Source: Protea cynaroides (lineage: Eukaryota; Streptophyta; Magnoliopsida; Proteales; Proteaceae). Taken from it: DNA of 64,000 bases. The stretch is from the NCBI GenBank assembly GCA_028583415.1, contig CM053273.1:90928676-90992675 (forward strand), given 5' to 3'. Below the pieces are notes generated by a model that searched no databases, had not been told where the DNA came from, and saw only the letters and a program-made list of their open reading frames with translations. Below are positions 12,105 to 21,860 of this stretch, piece after piece. Both the position numbers and the translations under genes were made by a program. Within the stretch, counting starts at the first letter, position 1, and each line of letters starts with the position of its first letter.

Positions 12105-14439
12105 TGTCACACCCCAATTCTGATCCAACCAGAATGGTGTGAGTGAACCGTCATTGAACCAACGGTTCACACCAGGATCTCGAATAGGCCGTGTCCACTC
12201 ATACAAACCATTACACATAACCACAATCAGAATATAAATATACAGCGGAAGACTTTAAATAAAACGAACTGAGTATCTATTGACAACTTAAATAAATATC
12301 CAATTATCCAAATTCAAACACATAAAATAATATCATTACATCCCTTTAATCCAATCAAAAATAAGGAAATTAAATAAAGAAAACAAATCAAAGGTACACG
12401 CAGAAAGGGCACTCGCATGAAGCGTCATGCTCGTCCTCTCCTGCCTGTACGTCCACGCCGCAACACCACCATACACAGGAGCATTCACATAGTCGTCCAC
12501 AGTGTAACCTGCATCAACATCTAAAAACAATGTACGTACAAAGGGTGAGCTCACAACACAGCTCAGTAAGACAATCAGACAGTTTCACAATATTATGCAT
12601 GAGTAACAATCAGTTTTATGTTGTGGTCTGATTTTAAGTTTGCAATGTGCTATAGAAAGGTTTGGTGGCCCCCGCACCTCTATACACGAGTGTGTGGCAC
12701 CTCATGGTTCACACCCCCATTGGCCCACATGCACCCATCATGGAATAGAGATAGAGCTAAGATACCCACGTACCTCCCCTAATACTCTACCCATACCAGT
12801 ACCTAAGCCCCTACTGGCCAGGGCTCGCAAACTGGGCTCGCAACTAACCAATCCTATATGTCATCAATTTACGCTCTATCCCAGTACAGCCGTCTACGGC
12901 ATAGAGATAGAGCTAAGGCAATCCCACACCTCCCCTGATGCCCTATCCGCAACTAACTCACTAGGATAGAAACAATACGCAGGTAGACCCTGTCCCAACA
13001 TAACTCCCTACGGCATAGAGATAGAGCTAAAGCATCGTGGACAAGCCAGTGTCGACTCGGAGACCACAGTACCACATAACAATGGCCGGGACAACATCAA
13101 TATCGGAGATCACCGTACCACGATCTTCCCCTGATGCCCCACCCGTACCAAGCATGTTAAGACAGAATACTACAAAAAGGTGCTAATGTGAAGAGCGATC
13201 TCAGGCCCATGCCCCACTCCACACACTAACGAAAACAATCACATGCCTAACAATCACATCATATAAATGCATGAACAGTAATAATAACCGAAAGTAAAGT
13301 ATGACATGTGAATATGCACAAACAACACATCTCATATAATCAGGTGATTAACAACAACTTACTGTCCATTAATTATTAGGTTTAGGTCAGATTCCCTTAC
13401 CTGACGCTCGTTTGATAACTTACTCCACGTCGCAAGATCCAAACGATATGTTACAAAGTCCTACAACATTATTAGGGTTTCATTAGAATATTTTTTCTTA
13501 GGGTTTCATGTTGGTCGAAAACCAACAAAGATTACAAAATACCCTCACAGAGCTGACCGGTGGCATGTACCGGTCGCAGCTCTGTGGGGAAGATTGGTGA
13601 CCGGTATGGTCAGCCGGTCCCCACAGACCAGCCTCCCGAGGGATACCGGTGGCAACATACCGGTCGCACCATGTGCAACCGGTATAGTCGACTGGTATGT
13701 CTCCGGAAGACCGTACTTGGTTTTTCGACTGCCGTCGATCCTCCTCCATCGGTTTCCAAGGTTTCTCCTATCCATTCTAAGTCTAAACTTGGAGTTAGAG
13801 TTATCCCCAACTCATTCAAGTCTTGTTTCGATGAACATCATCTCGAAACTTGAATCTAGGGTTTGACGGCAACTTAGGGTTTATTGGTCAATTTAGGGTT
13901 TTAGATCAATACCTACTTTGCATGGTATTGATCCACCCACACAACTAACATAGGATAATAAGAATAGTTAAAACACTTACCGTTGACTGGCATAGCGTGA
14001 GCTTCGTCGAACGGTAATGGCGGCACCTTCTTCTTCTTCCTAGCTCCTTCTCCTTTCCAACCTATTTCTCATCTCTAGGGTTTGTGAGAGGCAATGGAAA
14101 GGATTTGAGGAGGCTTAAGGGTGTATTATAGGCTAGATTCAGGGTTTAGTAACCCTACTAGGATTAGGAAAGTCTTAGAATACGAAATCAGGTAAGTGGG
14201 ACCCTCAGAAGTCAATTTCTGGATTTCCACACCTAGCTACGCAGACCTGCCCGGTCGACCGGTACCAAGACCGGTACCATCGACCGGTCAATATAAAATT
14301 ATGTTGATTCGATCGTCTTTGGTCCGATTTCATACCTGTTTGTCATCCGCTTGTCCCGTCTCGCCCGGTGATGATCGAAAGACCTGTCACGACATCAAAA
14401 CCAAGGTTTAGACCGGGTTTACGGAGTACGGGTCTTACA
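12105..14439 (-). repeat. LTR2, central shared LTR
   Basis: A 2335-bp LTR with the same ends as LTR1 and LTR3. It serves as 3' LTR of the right internal region, with the polypurine tract next to it at 14,440, and abuts the truncated gag of the left one. No target duplication is seen at 12,100-12,104, which supports a recombination junction over a separate insertion. Confidence 0.85.
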
Positions 14440-14453
14440 ACTCCCCCACCCTT
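14440..14453 (-). promoter_or_regulatory. Polypurine tract of the complete internal region
   Basis: On the minus strand AAGGGTGGGGGAGT lies directly before the LTR start TGTAAGACCC. This is the expected primer of plus-strand DNA synthesis. The same tract is beside LTR1 (8373-8386) and beside the level-2 LTR (25,664). Confidence 0.8.
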
Positions 14454-14506
14454 AAAAAAAATTTCGTCCCCAAAATTTACATGTAGGTTTCACAACTCCC
14501 CCACCC

Positions 14507-17500
14507 TTAAAAGAAATTTCGGCCCTGAAATTTGAACATACCTTGATCGTTGAAAAGGTTAGGGTACTCCTTCCTCATTGCGCTCTCCTCTTCCCAAGTA
14601 ATTTCCTCCACATTTTGGCTTCTCCAATGCACCTTCACATAATGGATATCCTTGGTTCGAAGTTGCTGAACTTTTCGACTTGAGAGCATCACAGGCACTA
14701 CTTCGAAAGTTAAGTCTTCAGTCAAGTCTGGGGGATTAGCAGTCAAAATGTGCGATGGATCTCTGACATATTTCTTCAGTAACGACACATGGAACACATT
14801 ATGAACACTAAACATAGATGGTGGTAGAGCCAACTGATATGCTACATTACCACGTCGGGTCAATATCTCATACGGTCCCACATACCTGGGGCAAAGCTTC
14901 CCCTTCTTACCAAACCGTTTTAGACCTCGCACCGGTGACACCTTCAAGAATACTTTGTCACCCACTGCAAACTCCAGATCTCGACGTCGATTATCCGCAT
15001 AGTGCTTCTGTCGAATTTGAGCTGTTTTTACTCTCTCCTTGATCTGATCAATCACTCAGCAAGTTTCATCAACAAACTCTGGTCCTATAATTCTTCTTTC
15101 CCCCACTTCGTTCCATAACAGAGGTGTACGACACTTCTTCCCATAGAGTGCTTCATATGGGGCCATCTGAATTGTAGCCTGATAACTGTTGTTATAAGCA
15201 AACTCGATAAGTGATAGCTTCTCATCCCAAACTCCCTTGAAATCTATTGCACAAGCTCGGAGCATATCTTCCAAAATTTGAATAGTTCGCTCTGACTGTC
15301 CGTCTGTCTGAGGGTGAAAAGTCGTGCTGAACTTCAACTTTGTTCCCATAGCTTTCTGTAATCCTTCCCAGAATTTTTATGTAAAACGGGGATCTCTGTC
15401 AAATACTATACTCTCTGAAACGCCATGAAGTCTGACTATATTATCAACATATAACTTGGCCAGTTTCTCCATAGTATACTGAGGTCTGACAGCATTAAAT
15501 CGAGCTGCCTTGGTGAGTCGATCCACTATAACCCAAACTGCATCCATTGACCTTGGTGTCAAAGGTAAGCCAGTGACGAAATCCATAGTAATACAATCCC
15601 ACTTCTAAGCAGGTTCTGGTAATGGTTGTAGTAAACCTGCGGGTCTCTGCCTTTCTGCTTTAACTTGTTGACAATTCAGGCACTGGAACACGAAACGAGC
15701 TATATCAGCTTTCATACCCCTCCACCAAAATAGTCTTCTTAAATCATGGTACATTTTGGTACTTCCTGGATGTACCGAATATGGAGTGTAATGAGCTCCA
15801 GTCATAACTTGGTCTCTGATATCGCAGTCTTTGCTCTCAGGTATACATAACCGTCCACGATACCTGAGTACCTTGTCTGAATCCAAGGTAAAGTCAGGAT
15901 TGCTCGTACTATTCTCTAAGTCTTCTTGCACTGTCTTGAGATGTGGATCCTGTAGGATTGCTACCTTGACTTCATCAACTAGATCCGGTGAGATCTTCAA
16001 AGCTGGGAACATCATGGTGAACTTATGAATTAAGCCTTGCTCGACTGGATCTTCTGCAGTTTCAATTATATACTCTTCATCACCTTCGGTTGAACTTGAA
16101 GCTGCGGCACATAATGTAGCATTTTTACTTGGTCCTGCCTCAGGTTTCGATGCCCACTTCCTGCTTAAGGCGTCAGCCACCATATTTGCTTTACCCGGAT
16201 GGTACTGGATGTCACAATCATAATCTTTCAATAATTCCAGCCATCTCCTCTGTCTCATATTTAGATCCTTCTGAGTGAAAAGATAAGTTAAGCTCTTGTG
16301 ATCTGACTTAATCTGAAACTTCTCACCATACAAGTAGTGTCTCCAAGTTTTGATTGCATGTATAACCGCTGCTAGCTCTAAATCATGCGTAGGATAGTTC
16401 TTCTCATGCTCCTTTAACTGTCTCGATGCGTAAGCAATCACCTGTTCCCCTTGCATCAATACACACCCAATACCTAACCCTGAAGCATCCGTATATAAAG
16501 TAAACGGTACGCTTGGTTCTGGGATGGTCAAGATAGGTGTAGAGACTAGTCTTGACTTCAAAGTCTGAAAGCACTTCTCACACTCATCTGTCCATATGAA
16601 TTTCTCTCCCTTCTTGGTCAATCTGGTGAGTGGAATAGCGATCCTGGAGTAATCTTTCACGAATCTTCTATAATAACCAGCCAACCCAAGGAAACTACGA
16701 ATTTCCGCAACAGATTTTGGTGCTTCCCATCCTACTATAGTAGCTACCTTACTTGGATCAACCTTGATACCTTCTTCAGATACAACATGGCCCAAGAAAA
16801 CCACTTCCTTCAGCCAAAACTCGCACTTCTTGAACTTAGCATAAAGCTTCTCCTGTCTCAGCCGTTGTAGGGCTACCCTCAAATGTGCTGTATGAGTCTC
16901 CATGTCCTTAGAGTAGATCAATATGTCATCGATGAATACGATGACCGAAGTGTCCAACCTATCATGAAACACTCGGTTCATCAGTTCGATAAACGACGCT
17001 GGAGCATTGGTCAACCCGAAAGACATAACTAGAAACTCATAATGTCCATACCTCGTCCTGAAAGCAGCCTTCGAAATATCTCTGGCCTTGATCTTCAGTT
17101 GGTGATACCCCGATCGGAGATCAATCTTCGAGAAAACCTTTGCACCCTGCAGCTGATCGAACAAATCATCGATCATAGGCAAAGGATACCGATTCTTGAT
17201 AGTCAACTTGTTCAGTTCGCGGTAGTCAATGCATAGCCTTACACTTCCATCCTTCTTCTTGACGAATAATACAGGTACTCCCCAAGGCGATATGCTAGGT
17301 CGTATGAAACCCTTATCCAAAAATTTTTGTAACTGGGTCTTCAACTCCTTTAACTCGGTAGGGGCCATCCTGTATGGTGCTTTGGACACCGGCGCCGAAC
17401 CTGGCATATGGTCTATTACAAACTCTGTAGCCCTGTCCGACGGTAAACCTGGAAGCTCCTCTGGAAATACATCTGGGAACTCTCGAACCACATTTATATC

Positions 17501-18000
17501 TTCCATCTTGAGTGACTCTGCCGTGATGTCGACTACAGATACTAGATACCCCACTCCCCCTTTCTCTATACATCGCTTAGCTTTTAGGGCGGAGAGAATC
17601 AGCTTCCGCTTCCTAGATAGCCTGATCCCAGCGAAGCTATATTCCCTTCCCTTTTTGTCAGTAAGCACAAGCTTCCTTTCACCACATAATAGGATGGCGG
17701 AATGATGGCCTAGCAAATCCATTCCCAAAATGGCATCAAAGTCTGCCATCTCAAGTAGTACTAGGCTTGCTTCTAAGTCTCGGTCCTCAATACATACAGT
17801 ACATGGTCCATAATATTCGGTCAAAGCCACTTCGACTCCTAGTGGAGAGCGAATTATCAAGCTTGGGTTCAAATGCTTGATTGGTAACTCCATTCGCTTC
17901 CCAAAAGAAATAGAAACAAAGGAGTGCTTGGCCCCAGAGTCAAATAGTACTCTGGCAGGTATACCAGCTACATTTACAATTCCTGGAATTTTTATCAACC
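14507..18000 (-). pseudogene. Gypsy pol, copy 2, with integrase nonsense mutations
   Basis: Protease (LFDSGAKHSF), reverse transcriptase (FIDDILIYS), RNase H (LYTDASGLGIG) and the zinc-binding half of integrase form one open frame of about 797 codons (17,998-15,605). It is followed by a TGG-to-TAG stop just before the integrase core, a second stop near 15,378 (TAA after DRDPRFT) and a third near 15,055, where copy 1 has CGA and this copy TGA. The rest is open to the chromodomain-like end (VHWRSQNVEEITWEEE). Pol starts in the gag frame after the candidate intron; no ATG lies at its start. With three stops in integrase the copy cannot be autonomous, although protease to RNase H are intact. Confidence 0.85.
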
Positions 18001-18066
18001 CTTAGTTCTATATGTGCATACACACAATGATAATGATAAGCCAAATAGTAAGGGATAGAGTCATAC
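18001..18066 (-). other. Candidate 66-nt intron between gag and pol, copy 2
   Basis: Same structure as 11,933-11,998: GTATGA donor, CTAAG acceptor, two in-frame stops (TAG, then TAA two codons later), U-rich interior. Read unspliced, it ends Gag with a short hydrophobic tail (LTIWLIIIIVCMHI). Removed, it gives a continuous Gag-Pol frame. At 66 nt it is at the lower edge for plant introns. Confidence 0.5.
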
Positions 18067-19345
18067 TAGTGACCACATCAGGTAATGCAGCTGCCTCTTC
18101 AATGGTGACCGCATAAACTCTTCCTTGTTGGGGAGGTTGCTTCTTAGGTAGAGTGCAGGCTCTTGCAATATTACCCACTTGCTGGCAGTTGAAACACTTG
18201 ATATTTGGGTTGAATCCGACATTCGGTGGCACAGGTGGTGCCGTATTGTTCCTTGCAAGCACGGTAGCGGTCTGAGCGCTGTATGGGCGGAAGGGTCTAT
18301 TGTTACCGCCACCCGAACTCTCACTAGCAGGTCTCTTCACTCCCCTGTTCTGAGCGAAGAAGTTGTCCCTCTGACTGGACTCTATCACCCTCGCAACCTG
18401 CACAGCCTCATTGTAGATCTTATCATCCTGTCCCAAGATATGCTCTCTGATGCTTCCACGTAGTCCCATGGTGAACCTACGTGTCTTGGTCTCTTTCTCT
18501 TGCATACTTGCCGGTGCGAAGAAGAATAATTCCTCGTACCTCTGCTGGTAGGCATCCATAGTCGATTGGGACTGCTGCAAATTTAGGAACTCCTTCTCCA
18601 TCTGATCTCTGAAACTCTTTGGAAAATACTTATCGAAGAAGACCCCCTTGAACACTTCCCAATCTACTTGCGTATGCTTAGTCTCCAAATATGCCCGTGT
18701 AGAATTCCACCAAGCATTTGCATCTTCTTTCAGCATATGAGTGGCAAATAAAACCTTTTCCTCCTCTGTATAGATCATCAGTCGGAAGTTTTTCTCCATC
18801 TCTACAACCCACTGTGCTGGACATAATGGTCTCCCTGCCTTACCGGTGAACGATGAAGGCTTCAACTTCAGGAATCTATCCACCGCTCTGCTCAGATCAT
18901 GCTGGCTCTGAGTGTTCATTCCGTACCATGGTGGTGGATACGGGTAGGCTCCCGGGTACGTAGAAGGCGACGGAAACTGATGCGGTGGTGGTACGTTCTG
19001 TGCTTGGCCCATCGGCCTTGGGCTACCCTGCATCGGCTGTGAAGAAATTTTCTCTCCAGACTCAGGCGTACCGTTAGTGGGAACAAAACCCGATGGCCTG
19101 AGCATCTTCAGTATCTCGCTCAAGAATTCCTTCTGCTGAGCTTGCATCTGATAGACCAAGTTTGTAACAATGGTCTCTAAATTCCTGTGAGGTGGGCCAG
19201 GTAAATTTGTCGACACTTCTGGAACCTGTTCCTCCTCCACTTCCGGACTTGGCTCTCTAACATAGTCTTGCTCAACCTGCTCTTCCTCTAGGCGCATCCT
19301 GACCTGATGACGCTTCCAACCCCTACGACCATTTCCTCCCACCAT
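18008..19345 (-). CDS. gag: Gypsy Gag protein, copy 2
   Basis: Structural protein of the element, 445 codons from the ATG at 19,345 to the stop inside the candidate intron. The acidic N-terminal part is followed by a Pro/Gln/Tyr-rich linker. Then comes the retrotransposon gag (capsid) domain at roughly residues 155-330, with FLKLKPSSFTG, the conserved AWWN motif and FKGVFFDKYFP. A CCHC-like zinc knuckle lies near residue 395. The knuckle reads CFNCQQVGNIARAC, with Asn where His is expected, so metal binding may be impaired. The last 14-17 residues are translated intron. The frame is otherwise intact. Gag normally forms the cytoplasmic virus-like particle and packages element RNA. Confidence 0.85.
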   Translation of the reverse strand: MVGGNGRRGWKRHQVRMRLEEEQVEQDYVREPSPEVEEEQVPEVSTNLPGPPHRNLETIVTNLVYQMQAQQKEFLSEILKMLRPSGFVPTNGTPESGEKISSQPMQGSPRPMGQAQNVPPPHQFPSPSTYPGAYPYPPPWYGMNTQSQHDLSRAVDRFLKLKPSSFTGKAGRPLCPAQWVVEMEKNFRLMIYTEEEKVLFATHMLKEDANAWWNSTRAYLETKHTQVDWEVFKGVFFDKYFPKSFRDQMEKEFLNLQQSQSTMDAYQQRYEELFFFAPASMQEKETKTRRFTMGLRGSIREHILGQDDKIYNEAVQVARVIESSQRDNFFAQNRGVKRPASESSGGGNNRPFRPYSAQTATVLARNNTAPPVPPNVGFNPNIKCFNCQQVGNIARACTLPKKQPPQQGRVYAVTIEEAAALPDVVTSMTLSLTIWLIIIIVCMHI

Positions 19346-19506
19346 CTCAGACTATTCTGTTTGGATCTGAGAAGAAGACATTACACGTGAGAACCACAAT
19401 AATAGTAGTGTTAGTCTTGAATAATACAAGGGGAAATAGTCGACAAGTAAAATTTCAATTTACATAATTTCTAATTTTTTTTTTTTAAATTTTCTAACTT
19501 TTCTGG

Positions 19507-19672
19507 TGCGTACCGGTCGCAACATACCGGTCGCACCTCTGTATACAGGGTTGCGACCGGTAGAGTCGACCGGTCAAAATTAGAATTCTGACCGAGTCAT
19601 AGCGGTCGCATACCTGGGGAGATACCGGTCGACCGGTATAGGCAAAACCGTCGACCGGTATGCCCAATTTGG
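19507..19672 (+). promoter_or_regulatory. ACCGGT cluster upstream of the opposite-strand ORF
   Basis: Seven ACCGGT palindromes, most as ACCGGTCG or CGACCGGT, lie within about 165 bp, the same words that crowd the LTRs. Just downstream are a hairpin (AAAAAGTGAGAA...TTCTCACTTTTT, 19,686-19,711) and a probable leader exon ending CTCCAG before GTAGGT at 19,825. A diverged, inverted copy of this block survives at 25,740-26,051. It probably belongs to the promoter or leader of the ORF at 20,269. Confidence 0.45.
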
Positions 19673-20268
19673 CTTTAAAATCGCGAAAAAGTGAGAAAAT
19701 TCTCACTTTTTCTTTCTTCCTTCTCTCCGGTGGCGATTTTCCTCTGGGTTCCGAGTTGCTACAGTCTGACCGGTGCCTTTAGAAGCCGATTTCTTCCGTT
19801 CCAAGCGTAGAACATCGTCTCCAGGTAGGTCTCTTCCTTCTCTCTCATGTTTTTACAAATTTTGCATATCGTTTATATGTAGAAATTTAGGTTTTTCATT
19901 AATCGAGATGTTCCAACCGTAGGAACTCTTTTCCTTCGGCTTGGAAAGGGTTTAGGGACCCCCAAGAGCAAAAGCCCTCAACCAATTTGGGGTTTCACCG
20001 AACGGTTTTCATAAAAATCAAAATTTTACATGTTTTGACCTAGGTTTTCAAAAAATTTCGAAATTTCTGATTTTTCTTAAATTTCTTGAAATTTCTTGTT
20101 GTAATTGCTTGTGATTGGTTTGTTGAAGAGTGTGGGGGTTACGTAAGTCCTCCTCCCCATGTTTTTGGGTGATTTTGAGGCTTTTTCCCAATTTACTATC
20201 GTTTTGCTGCCGAAATTTCGACAATTTCTAACATTTTCTTTTTGTTTTCTTTTGTTTTGCAGATTAAA

Positions 20269-21411
20269 ATGGCTCCCCGACTTGCTCTTGGGAAATGTCC
20301 TCATGGCTCGAGCTCACGTGCCCCCCAGCCACCAGTTCCCCAACTTGACGAACATTGGTTTCGTTCAATAGAGGCACAAGCTCGGTTTCCGTGGTTCGAT
20401 AACAAAAGCATAGAATCCGGGCGTCGGGTTAACTTGGAACAATTGGACCGGTTCGATGTAAGAGCGGCTTTCGACAGGCTTGGTTGGTTGCCTGTCATTT
20501 CTTACACAGATACCACCCGTCCTAATCTGGTTAAGCATTTCTTTGCTAACCTGGAGCTGCACGGAGATGTTAATGATCCCAACCAAGGTAGGGATTTACG
20601 CATCTCTAGCTATGTCCGGGGTGTTCCCATTTCATTTAACACCCACCAGCTGGCCGACCTTCTAGGGGTCCCAAACGATGGAGACCTAGTATATTGCCCT
20701 CCCAAAGCAAAGGGCTATTTGACTGAGGATCTGCGTCGAGAGATAGCAAATCAGATACTAAACCCTGGAGCTCCCATGAAAGCAGCTAGCTTGAGACCTA
20801 TACCTCGGGTATACAGTCGCAACATTCAACACAACATCGTGCCCCAGAGTGGCCATTATAGTGAGTTATCCCAGCTCACTCAGTACATTACTTATTGCGT
20901 CTGCACTGGGGAGCGGGTCTCTCTCCCATATCTCATCATCAGGACCATGCATCAGGCGACCCTGGCCGATCAGGCCAGTAACCTTCCATACAGTCGTCTC
21001 ATTACCTTTCTGCTACGTCGTCTGGGCGTGAGCATGAGAGGCGAGGTGACCGTTGAGGACACTATGACCTCCGACATAGACTGGGACGCCATTCAGAGGA
21101 TGCAGATGGTTGATTTTCCAGTTAGCGATGACGAGTTAGAGGCTCACCCTCGCCCACTTGGGAGGGTCGCAGCCGCGGCGGCAGCAGCCGCAGTAGCCAA
21201 TGCGGCCTATGCAGCCGAGCTCGGGCATGATGATGACAAGGACAGAGCCGAGGGTGTACCAGCGCCCGCTCCACAGCCTACATCTGCAGCACCACCATCT
21301 TCTTCTACAGCTGGGCTGTCTCATTCTTCCCCAGACCCAGTGTTGAGTATGTTCACTGAGATCAGGGACACCCAGAGGGTCATCCTAGAGTCTCAGCGAA
21401 AGATGGGTTAG
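20269..21411 (+). CDS. Opposite-strand accessory ORF, putative plant transposon protein type
   Basis: A 380-residue frame runs opposite to gag-pol between gag and the 5' LTR. I chose the ATG at 20,269 because a polypyrimidine stretch and TTTTGCAG end six bases before it. A matching donor lies at 19,825, so a 438-nt leader intron is likely. The core (RFDVRAAFDRLGW, HFFANLEL, SSYVRGVPISF, LADLLGVPNDG, LLRRLGV) resembles the domain called putative plant transposon protein (Pfam Transposase_32), often found near plant retroelements; its biochemical role is unknown. An alanine run (VAAAAAAAAVANAAYAA) and a Pro/Ser-rich tail follow. The frame ends at TAG, but the same frame stays open for 40 more codons to TGA at 21,534, with a helical-looking tail. 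TAG probably replaced a CAG. Confidence 0.7.
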   Translation: MAPRLALGKCPHGSSSRAPQPPVPQLDEHWFRSIEAQARFPWFDNKSIESGRRVNLEQLDRFDVRAAFDRLGWLPVISYTDTTRPNLVKHFFANLELHGDVNDPNQGRDLRISSYVRGVPISFNTHQLADLLGVPNDGDLVYCPPKAKGYLTEDLRREIANQILNPGAPMKAASLRPIPRVYSRNIQHNIVPQSGHYSELSQLTQYITYCVCTGERVSLPYLIIRTMHQATLADQASNLPYSRLITFLLRRLGVSMRGEVTVEDTMTSDIDWDAIQRMQMVDFPVSDDELEAHPRPLGRVAAAAAAAAVANAAYAAELGHDDDKDRAEGVPAPAPQPTSAAPPSSSTAGLSHSSPDPVLSMFTEIRDTQRVILESQRKMG

Positions 21412-21534
21412 GAGTTGGGACGTCTGGCTCGTAGCCTACGGGTGACTCAGGACCAGGTGCATTGGCTTAGGGTCGCTTACGAGCGAGATTATGATATAGC
21501 AGACCCTATTCCTCCTAGGTCCCCCACCCCATGA

Positions 21535-21845
21535 TTGTCCATTTTACTTTCTTCTCTTTCGACTGTTTATATAACAGGGTAACTATCCGATTTGTGGACT
21601 GTACCCTGTAGTACTATTTCATTTGATAATCTTTTCTTTTAATGAAAATTTTTATGTTTCACCTAACTAGTGTATGTGCATATGTTAAGTTTCATATTTA
21701 GAATAATACATTATTCTCTTTCTTAATCAGTCTCAGGTATCAAACAAAGCTTAGGGTGTGTTTGTATTAAAAAAAATTTAATATTTCCTAACTCAGTTCA
21801 TCGACTTAGTTAAGTGCAATATGATTTGTTGGACAGAGCCCGAGC
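21535..21845. other. Internal spacer between the accessory ORF and the primer-binding site
   Basis: AT-rich, without ORF. It contains AATGAAAA-type words (about 21,639) that could serve as a plus-strand 3' end signal for the accessory ORF. Confidence 0.4.
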
Positions 21846-21857
21846 GCTCTGTTACTA
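21846..21857 (-). promoter_or_regulatory. Primer-binding site, initiator Met-tRNA type
   Basis: On the minus strand TAGTAACAGAGC lies three bases after the 5' LTR end. It matches the usual plant primer-binding site TGGTATCAGAGC at ten of twelve positions. The position after LTR3 proves that LTR3 is the 5' LTR and that transcription runs toward lower coordinates. Confidence 0.7.
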
Positions 21858-21860
21858 AGT

